Below, piece by piece: positions 6,921 through 15,676 of a stretch of 64,000 bases of DNA. Origin of the DNA: Saccharopolyspora gloriosae (GTDB lineage Bacteria > Actinomycetota > Actinomycetes > Mycobacteriales > Pseudonocardiaceae); the NCBI RefSeq assembly GCF_014203325.1, contig NZ_JACHIV010000001.1:2977501-3041500 (forward strand), read 5' to 3'. Each line of letters opens with the position of its first letter. Position 1 is the stretch's first letter. The translations under genes were made by a program, and so were the position numbers. The notes under the pieces are model-generated. The model was given only the letters and a program-made list of their open reading frames with translations, was not told the DNA's origin and made no database searches.

Positions 6921-8513
6921 TCAGTGGCTCGGGGTGAGCCGTCGGCCGTTCCTGCCGCCCAGGTAGCGGCCGCGGTCGACCACGAGACGACCGCCCAGCC
7001 ACACCCGCCGGATTCCGGCCGGCGGGTGGACGGGGTCGCGGTAGCCGCCGACGTCGCGCACGGTCGCGGAGTCGAAGGCGACGAGGTCGGCAACCTGACC
7101 GGGAGCGACGAGACCCCGGTTCGGGATGCGGAACGCCCGCGCGGGCAACGAGGTCATCTTGCGCACGGCCTCCGGCAGCGAGAGCAGGCCGAGGTCGCGG
7201 CAGTAGCGCCCGAGCACGCGCGGGAAGGTCCCGTGCAACCGCGGGTGCGGCTTGCCGCCGTTGCCGGGCGGCAGGCCGTCCGATCCGATCATGGTGTGCT
7301 CGTCGGCCAGCGCCTGGCGCAGATCGGTGTCCTGCATCGAGAAGTGGATCATCGCCACCCGGAGCCGTTCCCGCACGAGCAGGTCGGCGAGCACGTCGAC
7401 CGGCCCGGTCGCCCGCTCGGCCGCGAGTTCGGCGAGCGTGCGGCCTTCGTCCTGGTGACCGGCGGTGGTGGCGACGAGGATGTCGTCCCAGTCGTCGCGC
7501 CCGCCGAGTTCCGCGCGCAGCTCGGCCCGCCCCGCCTTGCCGGACAGCCGGGCGATGAGGGTGTCGGGATCGGTGCCGAGGAAGTCGGCGGGCAGCAGTG
7601 CGGTGAGCATCGTCGAGGAGGCGGTGTAGGGGTAGACGTCCTGCAGGACTTCGGCTCCGGTGTGCCGGGCGCGGGCGATCCGGGTCAGCGCGGCCGCCAT
7701 CGCACCCCAGTTGTCGCGCCCGGCGGCCTTGAGGTGGGACAGCTGGGTGCGCCCCGCGACCTGGCCGATGCGCAGCGCTTCGTCGATGGAGTCCTGCAGG
7801 TGGGCGCCTTCGTCGCGCAGGTGGGTGGCGTAGAGCCCGTCGCCGCCGAGGACTTCGGCCACGGCGGCGAGTTCGCGGGTGCTCGCGAACATCGCCGGCG
7901 GGTAGCCGAGTCCGCTGGAGAGGCCGAAGGCGCCCGCCGACATGCCTTCCTCCAGTGCGGCGCGCATGGCGTGCAGCGCCGTGTCGTCGGCAGGGCGGTC
8001 GGAGGTGCCGGTGGCGGCGATGCGCAGGCTGCCGTGCCCCACCAGGGGGCAGTGGTTGGTGACGTACCCGGCGGCGTCGGTGCGGGCGAACAGGTCCTGG
8101 AAGTTCGACCAGGTGAACTCGGTCGGCGGGAACAGGCGGCGCAGGAAGTCGCCGAGGGTGCCGGCGTGTGCGGTGCTGCGCGGGGCGAGGCTGAACCCGC
8201 AGTTGCCGACGACCTCGGTGGTGACGCCTTGCAGGATCTTGGTGGTGTCGTCCTCGGTGAGCAGCGGTGCGTTGTCGGCGTGGGAGTGGGCGTCGATGAA
8301 GCCGGGCGCGAGGGTGAGCCCGGTGAGGTCCTCGACGGCGCCGTGCGCGGGGAGGATGCCGGGCGGTTCGACGGCGGTGATGGTGCTGCCGGTGATCAGG
8401 ACGTCGGCTTCGCGCGGGGCGGTGCCGGTGCCGTCGACGAGTCGCGCTCCGGTCAGGAGAACGGGGGGCAGGAGGACGGGGGTCAGGAGCGCGGGCGGCT
8501 CGGGTGCGGTCAC
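6921..8513 (-). CDS. N-acyl-D-amino-acid deacylase (amidohydrolase superfamily)
   Basis: A 530-aa D-aminoacylase-type zinc hydrolase, predicted to release D-amino acids from N-acyl derivatives. The metal-binding DAHSHAD (H76, H78) follows an N-terminal beta-sandwich; EVVGNCGFS, TQLSHLKAAG and HTMIGSDGLPPG are the further family landmarks, and the C-terminal region returns to the sandwich with a D-L-V-A-F-D motif. Length fits the family. GTG at 8513 is 6 bases after AGGAG. It is the last gene of an apparent three-gene operon with the lipoprotein and DUF5703 genes, 58 bases downstream. D-amino-acid turnover would fit an envelope-related neighbourhood, but that link is inference. Confidence 0.88.
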   Translation of the reverse strand: MTAPEPPALLTPVLLPPVLLTGARLVDGTGTAPREADVLITGSTITAVEPPGILPAHGAVEDLTGLTLAPGFIDAHSHADNAPLLTEDDTTKILQGVTTEVVGNCGFSLAPRSTAHAGTLGDFLRRLFPPTEFTWSNFQDLFARTDAAGYVTNHCPLVGHGSLRIAATGTSDRPADDTALHAMRAALEEGMSAGAFGLSSGLGYPPAMFASTRELAAVAEVLGGDGLYATHLRDEGAHLQDSIDEALRIGQVAGRTQLSHLKAAGRDNWGAMAAALTRIARARHTGAEVLQDVYPYTASSTMLTALLPADFLGTDPDTLIARLSGKAGRAELRAELGGRDDWDDILVATTAGHQDEGRTLAELAAERATGPVDVLADLLVRERLRVAMIHFSMQDTDLRQALADEHTMIGSDGLPPGNGGKPHPRLHGTFPRVLGRYCRDLGLLSLPEAVRKMTSLPARAFRIPNRGLVAPGQVADLVAFDSATVRDVGGYRDPVHPPAGIRRVWLGGRLVVDRGRYLGGRNGRRLTPSH

Positions 8514-8571
8514 GCGGGTCTCCTGGGGCGTCGGGTCGTCCCAGTGTGCCGGTGACCACCGGGGCCGGTCG

Positions 8572-8844
8572 TCAGGTGAGCAGTTCGGGGATGCCGGGGG
8601 TGCTGCGCCTGCGGCGCAGCCAGACCTTGCGGGTGCCGTCGGCGTAGAGCAGCACTCGCGACAGCTCCCAGCCGGAGAACTCGGCGTGGATGCTCAGCTG
8701 GGTGGCGGCGCTGGGCCGCGTGATGCCGGGAGGCAGCCGCAGCGGGCGGTATTCCCACTTGTCGTCGGTCCAGCCGACGTCCCGCACCCCGCCGGTGGCG
8801 GGGGCGGGCAGGGAAGAGGTTTCGGGGTCCTGTTCATCGCTCAT
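8572..8844 (-). CDS. DUF5703 family protein
   Basis: A 90-aa soluble protein with the DUF5703 pattern: WEYRPLRLPPGITR followed by LSIHAEFSGWELSRVLLYAD and a KVWLRRR end. Function unknown. Its ATG overlaps the stop of the lipoprotein gene (ATGA at 8841-8844), so the two are translationally coupled. A DUF5703 gene next to an LppL-type lipoprotein and uppP matches the arrangement I recall from mycobacteria, which supports both calls. Confidence 0.8.
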   Translation of the reverse strand: MSDEQDPETSSLPAPATGGVRDVGWTDDKWEYRPLRLPPGITRPSAATQLSIHAEFSGWELSRVLLYADGTRKVWLRRRRSTPGIPELLT

Positions 8845-9821
8845 GGCGTCACCACCTGTAGTCCTGCCCCGGTGGCCGAGGCGACGTAGACGCGCCCGGT
8901 GTCGGGGTCGACGGTCACGGAGTCGGGTTGCTCGACGGTGGGCATGCGGTGCACTTCGCGGGGCTCGCCGCCTGCGATGTCGTAGCCGACGAGTTCGTTG
9001 GTCGCGGTGAGGGTGATCCAGGCGAGGTCGCGGGCGGGGTCGTAGGCGAGGCCGTAGGGGGCGCCGGGGACGGGGTAGCGCTGTTTCATGATCAGCGGCT
9101 TGGTGTCGAACGCGAGGAGTTCCTCGCCGCGGGTGTCGACGGCCAGGACGCGGCCGTAGCGGTCGGCGGTGGTGCGGGTGGCGCCGGTGCCCGCGCGCAG
9201 GGCGGGTTGCTTGTCGCCGGTGGTGATGTCGATGGGCGTCAGCGAGGTGGTGAGGGTGTCGAGGACGTGGACTTCGCCGTTGAGGGTGAGCAGTTCGGCG
9301 GGGCGTTGGAAGCCGGTCGCTCGGGCGCCGCCGGGCAGGGCGATGGTGTTGTCCGCGCGCAGGGCGACGGCGAGTCCGCCGGGCACGGGGGTGGCGTCGA
9401 GGGGGCCGCCGGGGTAGCGGAGTTGTTCGGCGGTGGCGGTGGCCGGGTCGATGCGCGCGACGAGGTCGGCGTCGGGTTGGGGCGCGAGCAGGTGGCCGTC
9501 TGGCGTGGCGCGCAGCGTGGCGGGGGTGCCGGGCAGCTCGAGGGTGCGGGGCGGGCGGTTGAGGTCGCGGGTGTCGTAGAGGGACACGGTGCGCTCGTGC
9601 ACGGTGGCGAGGATGCCCGGCAGGTAGGTGGTGAGGGTGGTGGGCGGTGCGGGCCGGACGTTGCCCGCGGGCGTGGTGGCCGCGCGGGGCGCGTGGGCGG
9701 GTTCGGCGGCCGTGAGGGTGTCGGTGACTTGCAGCGGGTCGTCGGCGCCGACGCTGCCGCAGCCGGTGAGCACGGTGGCGGTGATGCAGGCGGCGACCAG
9801 TCGGCGCAAGGGGTCCTCCAT
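8841..9821 (-). CDS. LppL-like lipoprotein with beta-propeller fold
   Basis: A 326-aa secreted lipoprotein. Signal peptide [16 protein letters not shown] ends in a lipobox with the modified Cys near residue 21. The mature part is a repetitive beta-rich chain with propeller-like blades such as [20 protein letters not shown] and [17 protein letters not shown], resembling YncE/lactonase-type propellers. It would sit on the outer face of the membrane. The neighbouring DUF5703 and uppP genes match the context of mycobacterial LppL, from memory. ATG at 9821 gives a normal signal peptide; no strong ribosome-binding site is seen. Confidence 0.82.
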   Translation of the reverse strand: MEDPLRRLVAACITATVLTGCGSVGADDPLQVTDTLTAAEPAHAPRAATTPAGNVRPAPPTTLTTYLPGILATVHERTVSLYDTRDLNRPPRTLELPGTPATLRATPDGHLLAPQPDADLVARIDPATATAEQLRYPGGPLDATPVPGGLAVALRADNTIALPGGARATGFQRPAELLTLNGEVHVLDTLTTSLTPIDITTGDKQPALRAGTGATRTTADRYGRVLAVDTRGEELLAFDTKPLIMKQRYPVPGAPYGLAYDPARDLAWITLTATNELVGYDIAGGEPREVHRMPTVEQPDSVTVDPDTGRVYVASATGAGLQVVTP

Positions 9822-10183
9822 GTGCGTGCGCCCGTGGTTCGGGCGGTGGCCGCTCCAGGATTCCTGATTTGGTGTGGTGGTCGTCCGCCCACCCCCGGTG
9901 TGCGGGGGTAAACGTCCAGCATGGCATCGGCGGGTGGGGGTGGGCCAGGGGTTCGGGGGTGGCGTGGCGTTCACGGCGGGTTCGCCGAGTGTTCGTGTCG
10001 GCCGGTGGGGCGGGTGCGCAGTGGTGGGGGCGTGGTCGTCGCTGGTGGGTGGTGGGGCCGGGGTGGTCACGGGAGGGTGCGGGCGGTGTTGCAAGATTTG
10101 CGATCGAGGGGGAGGCGTTCGCCCCGGGTGCGTGGCCGGTGCGCGCCTTGTTCATCTCTCGAAATGTGCTGGAGTGGGTTCAG
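9822..10183. other. divergent intergenic region, lipoprotein / uppP
   Basis: About 360 bases between the divergent lipoprotein and uppP genes. It holds a hairpin with 7-base arms, ACCCCCG and CGGGGGT at 9891-9909, and G-rich tracts. I see no gene in it; the open frames on the + strand have poor codon use. Promoters for both genes should lie here. Confidence 0.5.
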
Positions 10184-11011
10184 TTGTCGTGGTTGCAGGC
10201 CATGGTGCTCGCCGTGGTCCAGGGTCTGACCGAGTTCCTGCCGATTTCGTCGTCAGGGCATTTGCGGATCGTCTCGGAGTTGTTCTTCGGTGTGGACGCG
10301 GGTGCGTCGTTCACCGCGGTGACGCAGATCGGGACGGAACTGGCCGTGGTGATCTTCTTCGCGAAGGACATCGTGCGGTTGGTCGGAACGTGGTTCCGGG
10401 GTCTGGTGAATGCCGAGGTGCGGCGGACGCAGGACTACCGGTTGGCGTGGTTCGTGATCGTGGGCAGCATTCCGATCGCGGTTCTGGGGTTGTTGTTCCA
10501 GGACATGATCCGGGGCGCGTTGCGGAGCCTGTGGGTGACCGGGGCGATGCTGATCGTGTTCGGCGTGCTGCTGGGACTCGCTGAGCGGTTCGGCAGGCAG
10601 GTGCGGGCGCAGGACGAGCTCACGATGCGCGATGGCGTGCTGATGGGCTTGGCGCAGTCGTTGGCGTTGATTCCGGGCGTGTCCCGTTCCGGGGGTACGA
10701 TCACCGCGGGCCTGTCGCTGGGGTTGACGCGGCCGACGGCGGTGCGGTTCTCGTTCCTGCTGGCGATTCCGGCGGTGTTCGCGGCGGGGCTCTCGGAGAT
10801 CCCGCACGTGTTCGAGGGCGGTCCGGGTCTGCAGCCTTCGGGGGTGCAGATGATCGTGGCGACGGTCGTCGCGGGTGTGGTCGGTTTCGCCTGCATCGCG
10901 TGGTTGTTGCGGTTCGTGGAGCGCCACAGCGTGTACTTGTTCGTCTGGTACCGGATCGGGCTCGGTCTGCTGGTGTTCGCGTTGTTGGGCTTCGGTGTGA
11001 TGCAGCCCTGA
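10184..11011 (+). CDS. uppP: undecaprenyl-diphosphatase UppP
   Basis: A 275-aa integral membrane phosphatase that recycles undecaprenyl pyrophosphate for cell-wall synthesis and gives bacitracin tolerance. The hallmark motif [15 protein letters not shown] is at the N-terminus, and the second catalytic motif, [11 protein letters not shown], is near residue 165. Eight or so hydrophobic helices are visible. The start is not obvious: GTG at 10166 is in frame, but TTG at 10184 lies 9 bases after GGAG and aligns with the usual family start (M)SWLQ, so I chose it. Followed by the histidine-phosphatase gene, a conserved actinobacterial neighbour. Confidence 0.93.
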   Translation: MSWLQAMVLAVVQGLTEFLPISSSGHLRIVSELFFGVDAGASFTAVTQIGTELAVVIFFAKDIVRLVGTWFRGLVNAEVRRTQDYRLAWFVIVGSIPIAVLGLLFQDMIRGALRSLWVTGAMLIVFGVLLGLAERFGRQVRAQDELTMRDGVLMGLAQSLALIPGVSRSGGTITAGLSLGLTRPTAVRFSFLLAIPAVFAAGLSEIPHVFEGGPGLQPSGVQMIVATVVAGVVGFACIAWLLRFVERHSVYLFVWYRIGLGLLVFALLGFGVMQP

Positions 11012-11133
11012 TCTGCGGTTCGCCCGCGCGGCGGCCCGGTGCCCGGTGGCGCCGGGCCGCTGTGCTTTTCGGGGTGTGCGATCGGACCCCGCCGCGAGAC
11101 CCGGGTGGTGCGTTGTCGTTACCCTCGGCGGTC

Positions 11134-11832
11134 GTGGCGACTCTCATCTTGCTCAGGCACGCACGGTCGGCGGCGAACGGTTCGGGGGTCCTCGCCGGGC
11201 GCAGCCCCGGGGTGGGGCTGGATGCGACGGGCACGTCGCAGGTGGCCGGCCTGGGGGCGCGGTTGGGTGAGGTTCCGGTGTCGTCGGTGGTGGTCTCGCC
11301 GTTGCAGCGGTGTGCGGAGACGGTGCGGGAGTTCGCGGCGTCGCGCGGGCTGGAACCGGTGGTGGACGAGCGGTTGTCCGAGGTGGACTACGGGCAGTGG
11401 ACGGGGCGGAAGGTCTCGGAGCTGACGGGGGAGTCGTTGTGGTCGGTGGTGCAGCAGCACCCGTCGGCGGCGGTGTTCCCCGGCGGTGAGGGTTTGGCCC
11501 AGGTGCAGGCGCGCGCGGTGGCCGCGATCCGGGAGCACGACGCGCGGGTCTCGGCGGAGTTCGGCCCGAACGCGGTGTGGCTGGCCTGCTCGCACGGCGA
11601 TGTGATCAAGTCCGTGTTGGCGGATGCGCTGGGTCTGCACCTGGATGGTTTTCAGCGGATCGTGGTGGATCCGTGCTCGTTGAGCGTCGTGCGGTACACG
11701 GAGACGCGGCCGTTCGTGGTGAAGGTGAACGACACAGGTGCGGACGTGTCGGCGTTGCTGCCCCCGAAGGAGGCGTCCTCCTCGGACGCGGTGGTGGGTG
11801 GTTCGACGGGATCGTCGGGCGCGGCGTCGTGA
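11134..11832 (+). CDS. histidine phosphatase family protein (MSMEG_4193 type)
   Basis: A 232-aa phosphoglycerate-mutase-like phosphatase. The phosphohistidine loop LILLRHARSAANGSG is at the N-terminus, followed by SPLQRCAETVREFA and VDYGQWTGRKVSEL; the second catalytic His is in WLACSHGDVIK near residue 155. The C-terminal 40 residues are Ser/Gly-rich and probably disordered. This subgroup is conserved beside uppP in actinobacteria; substrate unknown. GTG at 11134 is the only start matching the family. The downstream DUF6314 gene overlaps its stop. Confidence 0.88.
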   Translation: MATLILLRHARSAANGSGVLAGRSPGVGLDATGTSQVAGLGARLGEVPVSSVVVSPLQRCAETVREFAASRGLEPVVDERLSEVDYGQWTGRKVSELTGESLWSVVQQHPSAAVFPGGEGLAQVQARAVAAIREHDARVSAEFGPNAVWLACSHGDVIKSVLADALGLHLDGFQRIVVDPCSLSVVRYTETRPFVVKVNDTGADVSALLPPKEASSSDAVVGGSTGSSGAAS

Positions 11833-12272
11833 CCGGCGGCTTCGCGGTCGAGGACGTGGCGGCGTTCTTCACCGGCACGTGGGGCGTGGCGCGCGGGATC
11901 GTCGATGACGCGGGTGACCGGCTGGGTGGCTTCGAGGGCGAGGCGGTGTTCGCGGCCGAGCCCGACGGGTCGTTGGTGTACCGGGAGCGCGGTGAGCTGG
12001 TGCTGGGGGCGCATCGGGGTTCCGCGCAGCGCACCTTGCGCTACCGGGTGACGGGTCCCGGTCGGGCGTCGGTGTTCTTCGACTACGGGGACTTCTTCCA
12101 CGATCTGGATCTGCGGTCGGGCCGGTGGCAGGTGGAGCACCCGTGCCGGGCCGACCTGTACCGGGGCGAGTTCGTGGTGTCGGGCCCGGACGCGTGGTGG
12201 CAGCAGTGGCGGGTGGCGGGTCCGGCGAAGGCGCACACGTTGACGACGGATTTCGTGCGCGTCGCCGGGTAG
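11829..12272 (+). CDS. DUF6314 family protein
   Basis: A 147-aa protein of beta-barrel character: FFTGTWGVARGIVDD, then LVYRERGELVLG, then VFFDYGDFFHDLDLR and HPCRADLYRGEFVV, the recurring pattern of DUF6314. Function unknown; the fold suggests a small-ligand pocket. GTG at 11829 overlaps the previous stop by four bases, implying translational coupling in a uppP-phosphatase-DUF6314 operon. A candidate terminator follows at 12430. Confidence 0.75.
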   Translation: MTGGFAVEDVAAFFTGTWGVARGIVDDAGDRLGGFEGEAVFAAEPDGSLVYRERGELVLGAHRGSAQRTLRYRVTGPGRASVFFDYGDFFHDLDLRSGRWQVEHPCRADLYRGEFVVSGPDAWWQQWRVAGPAKAHTLTTDFVRVAG

Positions 12273-12429
12273 CGGTGCGGAAATTCGTTTGCGGGCGGGT
12301 TCCGCGGACCGTCATGATCGGTGCGGTCGGAGTCGAGGGAGGTGGTCCGGTGCGGCGGTCGTCGCGTTCGTGGTCCGGGTCGCCCGCGCGAGGGGGCGTG
12401 TTCTGACGCTGCCGCAGGTGCGGTGGTGA

Positions 12430-12458
12430 GGTCCGGGTCGGGTGGCTCGGGCCTTTTT
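12430..12458 (+). terminator. candidate intrinsic terminator or attenuator before rtcB
   Basis: GGTCCGGG and CTCGGGCC can form an 8-base stem (two G-T pairs) with an 8-base loop, followed directly by five T residues on the + strand. A T-tract is uncommon in this genome. It lies 157 bases past the DUF6314 stop and 53 bases before the rtcB start, so it could end the upstream operon or attenuate rtcB. Confidence 0.5.
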
Positions 12459-12470
12459 CGTTGTCTTGTC

Positions 12471-12491
12471 CCGGGAGGCGTGGCCTCCCGG
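12471..12491. other. strong hairpin just upstream of rtcB ribosome-binding site
   Basis: CCGGGAGGC and GCCTCCCGG form a perfect 9-base stem with a GTG loop. It ends 8 bases before GGGGAGG, the rtcB Shine-Dalgarno. The 5-prime arm itself contains GGGAGG, so the stem could compete for ribosome or RNA-binding-protein access; this is inference. Confidence 0.45.
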
Positions 12492-12510
12492 TGGTTCTGG
12501 GGAGGTAGTG

Positions 12511-13701
12511 GTGGCCGGTGTGGTCGGCGGTGCTTCGGTGCCGATCCGGATGTGGGCGGATCCGGCGCGGGTGGAGACCGCGGCGATGGAGCAGCTGCGC
12601 AACATCGCGAACCTGCCGTGGGTGCACGGCCTGGCGGTGATGCCGGACGTGCACTTGGGCAAGGGCGCGACGGTGGGCAGCGTGATCGCGATGCGTGATG
12701 CGGTGTCGCCGGCGGCGGTGGGGGTCGACATCGGGTGCGGGATGAGCGCGGTGCGCACGTCGTTGCGGGCCGCGGACCTGCCGGATGACCTGGGGCGGTT
12801 GCGGCGGCGGATCGAGTCGGCGGTGCCGGTGGGGTTCTCGATGCACGACGAGCCGGTGGACGTGTCGCCGGTGGGCGGTGAGTCCGGGTGGGACGGGTTC
12901 TGGGGCCGGTTCGGCGAGCTGCACGAAGGGGTGCGCGACCGCCGGAGCAGGGCGTTGCGGCAGTTGGGCAGCCTCGGCGGTGGCAACCACTTCATCGAGG
13001 TGTGCTTGGAGCAGGGCGGCGCGGACGCGGGGCGGGTGTGGTTGATGCTGCACTCGGGGTCGCGCAACATCGGCAAGGAGCTGGCGCAGCGCCACATCGA
13101 GGTCGCGCGGTCGTTGCCGCACAACGCGGATCTGCCTGATCGGGACCTGGCCGTGTTCGTGGCGGGCACACCGCAGATGGAGTCCTACCGGCGGGACCTG
13201 TTCTGGGCGCAGGAGTACGCGCGGCGGAATCGGGCGGTGATGGTGTCGCTGGTGCAGCGGGCGCTGGCGGCCACGGTGCCCGGCACCCGGTTCGACGAGC
13301 CGATCTCCTGCCACCACAACTACGTCGCGCAGGAGTCCTACGACGGGGTGGAGCTGCTGGTGACGCGCAAGGGAGCGATCCGTGCCGGCAGCGGGGACCT
13401 GGGAATCATCCCGGGCAGCATGGGCACGGGTTCGTTCATCGTGCGGGGATTGGGGAACCCGGAGTCGTTCGCCTCGGCGTCACACGGTGCCGGCCGGGCG
13501 ATGTCGCGCACGAGGGCGCGCCGGGAGTTCACGGCGGCGGACCTGGTGGCGCAGACCGAGGGCGTGGAGTGCCGCAAGGACGCGGGCGTGGTGGACGAGA
13601 TTCCGGCCGCGTACAAGGACATCAACGAGGTCATGCGGGCGCAGACGGACCTCGTGGAGGTCGTCGCGCACCTCAAGCAGGTGGTGTGCGTGAAGGGCTA
13701 G
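12511..13701 (+). CDS. rtcB: RNA-splicing ligase RtcB
   Basis: A 396-aa GTP- and Mn-dependent RNA ligase that joins 2,3-cyclic-phosphate and 5-OH ends. All landmarks are present: MPDVHLGKG (about 44-52), GVDIGCGM (about 71-78, the metal-binding Asp and Cys), SLGGGNHFIEV, LHSGSRNIGK, SCHHNYV, the GDLGIIPGSMGTGSFIVRG loop, and SASHGAGRAMSR with the guanylylated His. Length fits the shorter actinobacterial form. GTG at 12511 is 5 bases after GGGGAGG; upstream codons lack family similarity. No RtcA or archease gene is adjacent. It is followed by hairpin repeat copy 1. Confidence 0.95.
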   Translation: MAGVVGGASVPIRMWADPARVETAAMEQLRNIANLPWVHGLAVMPDVHLGKGATVGSVIAMRDAVSPAAVGVDIGCGMSAVRTSLRAADLPDDLGRLRRRIESAVPVGFSMHDEPVDVSPVGGESGWDGFWGRFGELHEGVRDRRSRALRQLGSLGGGNHFIEVCLEQGGADAGRVWLMLHSGSRNIGKELAQRHIEVARSLPHNADLPDRDLAVFVAGTPQMESYRRDLFWAQEYARRNRAVMVSLVQRALAATVPGTRFDEPISCHHNYVAQESYDGVELLVTRKGAIRAGSGDLGIIPGSMGTGSFIVRGLGNPESFASASHGAGRAMSRTRARREFTAADLVAQTEGVECRKDAGVVDEIPAAYKDINEVMRAQTDLVEVVAHLKQVVCVKG

Positions 13702-13754
13702 CGGGGTGGTGTGCACCTGGCTTCGGTGTCGGCCTGCGCACGGGTCCGCTCAGC

Positions 13755-13955
13755 GGAACCTCAGGTGTCTTCTCGCTGCGGGATCTTTTTCCCGAGTGGC
13801 TCTCCGCCACGAGGGAAAAGCCGTCCTCGCGAGAAGACACCTGAGAACCCGCCGGTGGTCGGCCTGCTCAAGCCGGTCACTGCTCAGCGGCTTCGCCGCT
13901 GACAAGGAAAGGACGAGGAACGCCGCTCACGCGGAGGGGCAAGATCAAGGGCAGA
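13755..13955. repeat. hairpin repeat element, copy 1
   Basis: About 200 bases similar to 18022-18220. Outer stem: 17 bases at 13760-13776 pair perfectly with 13829-13845. Inside, TTTTTCCC and GGGAAAA plus GTGGC and GCCAC form a continuous inner stem. A second hairpin, TCAGCGGC-TTC-GCCGCTGA, is at 13884-13902, and the similarity ends at the CAAGATCA...GGGCAG block. The element lies between the convergent 3-prime ends of rtcB and the XRE gene. Compared with copy 2, stem bases change in compensating pairs (see findings). No protein-coding potential. Confidence 0.85.
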
Positions 13956-13976
13956 TCGGCCGATCGCTCCGGGGCT

Positions 13977-14234
13977 TCAGGCGGTGCGGGCTGCGGGGGT
14001 GGTTTCGGTGTGCAGCACGTCGAGGGAGAGGCCGACTTCGGCGGCGACGGCGGCGACGGTGAAGAACGCGGGGGTGGGGATGCGTCCGGTTTCGATCTTG
14101 CGGAGGGTTTCGGCGGAGATTCCGGCGCCGGTGGCGACGTCGATGATGCTGCGGTCGCCGCGTGCGGAGCGCAGGAGTCGGCCGAGGTTCTCACCGCGGG
14201 TTCGTTCGTCCGGGCTCAGCGGTACGCGCACCAT
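13977..14234 (-). CDS. XRE family transcriptional regulator, short
   Basis: An 85-aa protein that is little more than a helix-turn-helix: LGRLLRSARGDRSIIDVATG followed by AGISAETLRKIETGRIPTPA, then AAVAAEVGLSLDVLH. ATG at 14234 is preferred over 14246 because the latter crowds the operator-like repeat at 14258. It is 39 bases downstream of the CPBP gene on the same strand and is likely part of a TetR-CPBP-XRE unit, with possible extra transcription from its own promoter. Confidence 0.82.
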   Translation of the reverse strand: MVRVPLSPDERTRGENLGRLLRSARGDRSIIDVATGAGISAETLRKIETGRIPTPAFFTVAAVAAEVGLSLDVLHTETTPAARTA

Positions 14235-14257
14235 GCCCGGGATCATACGTCCGGTAC

Positions 14258-14275
14258 AACTATCCCGGTATAGTT
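14258..14275. promoter_or_regulatory. operator-like palindrome upstream of XRE gene
   Basis: AACTAT-N6-ATAGTT, 6-base arms. It is AT-rich against its surroundings, overlaps the TAA stop of the CPBP gene by two bases, and lies 23 bases upstream of the XRE start. Typical of an XRE autoregulatory site. Confidence 0.5.
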
Positions 14276-15092
14276 ATCGCATCCAGCGTGTCCGGCCGAA
14301 CCGGCCGGTGCCCTGGTGCGACAGCGCCGGGGTGCCTCGGCGCCACCCCGGCAGCGCCGTCGCGGCGGCGGCCACGACAAAGCCGGTCGACATCGTCGCC
14401 GCGACGATCGGCGAGCCGTACTCCGGCAGCACCGTGCTGGCGAGGTTGAGCGCCGCGTGCCCGAGCACGGCGGTGGGCACGCTGGCTGAGGCGGCGTCGT
14501 AGGTCCAGCACAGCAGCACGCGCAGCGCGATGGTGCCGACACCCCAGGCGGCGATCCAGGTCGCGCCCCTACCCGCCTGGATCAGCGGGATGACGTGCCA
14601 GCCCGCCCAGAACGCGCCGAGCAGCAGTGCGACCCGGAGACCGCCGCCCCGGCGCGAACGGGCGTAGGCATGTCCCGTCCAGCCCAGTTCCTCGCAGATC
14701 GCGGCGATGAGGAACAGCGCCACCAGCACGGGCAGCGCTCGCCACGGCACGGCGAGGTCGGCGAGGCGGCCACCGGCCGAGGTGTGCGCGGCGAGCATGA
14801 CCAGCGGGATCAGCAGGACGGCGAAGGCGTACCAGCCGAGATCGGCCCGGCGCGGACGCAACCGGGCCAGCAGCCGGCGCGCACCGCCGGGGTGTTCTCG
14901 TCGGGCGAGCAGCAGCGCGGCCAGGGCGGGGGTCACGAACATCGACGCGCTGGCCGGAAGCCCGAGGGGCAGGTCGCCGGGACTTCCGATGACGGCTCCC
15001 AGCGCCCAGTGCGGCAGTGACAGGAGCAGCACCAGACCGTAGAACGCGTTCGGTCCGCGGCGCTCCCGGCCGGTCCGGTCGTGCTCAGCCAT
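14274..15092 (-). CDS. CPBP family intramembrane metalloprotease
   Basis: A 272-aa polytopic protein with at least seven hydrophobic segments. The three CPBP (Abi/Rce1-type) motifs are present: AAICEELGWTGHAYAR with the catalytic EE pair, GAFWAGWHVIPLI with His, and LGHAALNLAST with the last metal ligand. Such proteins cleave within membranes or act as bacteriocin self-immunity factors in some Firmicutes; no bacteriocin is seen here. Its ATG lies inside the end of the TetR gene (8-base overlap), so it is translationally coupled to that regulator. Confidence 0.88.
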   Translation of the reverse strand: MAEHDRTGRERRGPNAFYGLVLLLSLPHWALGAVIGSPGDLPLGLPASASMFVTPALAALLLARREHPGGARRLLARLRPRRADLGWYAFAVLLIPLVMLAAHTSAGGRLADLAVPWRALPVLVALFLIAAICEELGWTGHAYARSRRGGGLRVALLLGAFWAGWHVIPLIQAGRGATWIAAWGVGTIALRVLLCWTYDAASASVPTAVLGHAALNLASTVLPEYGSPIVAATMSTGFVVAAAATALPGWRRGTPALSHQGTGRFGRTRWMR

Positions 15093-15660
15093 CGGCCGGG
15101 GCGTGGTCGGTGAAGTGAGCGCACACCATTTCGACGAGCGCGGTGACGTCGGCGTCGACCATGGGGGCTCCGGTCATGCCCATCCGGTGCAGCAGCGTGC
15201 CGACGACGACGTCGATGAGGAACAGGACCCGGTGCTCCGGCTCTCCCAGCGCGTCCTGCAGCGCCAGCCGGTAGGGGTCCTGCAGGCGGGTGGCGAGGAC
15301 TTCGCGCAGGGCGGGATCGCTGACGCCGTCGGTGAACACGCCCGCGAATGCCGCGCCCACCCCCGGTTCGTTGATCTTGGCTGCGATCCAGTGCACGGCG
15401 GCGGAGATGTCGCCGCGCCGGTCGTCGCCGGTCAGCGGCGCCGGGCCGAAGGCGTCGACGAGGCAGTCGACGATCAGTGCGCCCTTGGTCGGCCAGCGGC
15501 GGTAGATCGTGGTCTTCGCGATGCCCGCCGCCTGAGCGATGCGTTCGACGGTGGCGCGGGCGTAGCCGAGTTCGTGGACCGTGCGCAGGGTCGCGGTGCG
15601 CACGACGGGCTCGACCCCGTCGCGGGGACGGCCGGGCGGTTTCGCGGCGGTTCGCGGCAT
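15085..15660 (-). CDS. TetR/AcrR family transcriptional regulator
   Basis: A 191-aa regulator: VHELGYARATVERIAQAAGI followed by AKTTIYRRWPTKGALIVDCL is the N-terminal helix-turn-helix (about residues 27-65), and the C-terminal domain is of the TetR_C_16-like actinobacterial type. It leads the TetR-CPBP-XRE unit and probably controls it through the GTTTCG...CGAAAC repeat at 15677-15701, 17 bases upstream of its start. Confidence 0.87.
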   Translation of the reverse strand: MPRTAAKPPGRPRDGVEPVVRTATLRTVHELGYARATVERIAQAAGIAKTTIYRRWPTKGALIVDCLVDAFGPAPLTGDDRRGDISAAVHWIAAKINEPGVGAAFAGVFTDGVSDPALREVLATRLQDPYRLALQDALGEPEHRVLFLIDVVVGTLLHRMGMTGAPMVDADVTALVEMVCAHFTDHAPADG

Positions 15661-15676
15661 GGCCGCACCGTAGCGA

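Noticed and set aside
8572-10155. Long His/Arg-rich open frame overlapping the lipoprotein gene
   Set aside because: Only its last 90 codons (8572-8844) encode a real product, DUF5703; the rest is out-of-frame lipoprotein sequence.
13760-13845. Considered as a CRISPR repeat or insertion-sequence end
   Set aside because: Only two copies 4 kb apart, no spacers, no transposase; structure covaries instead.
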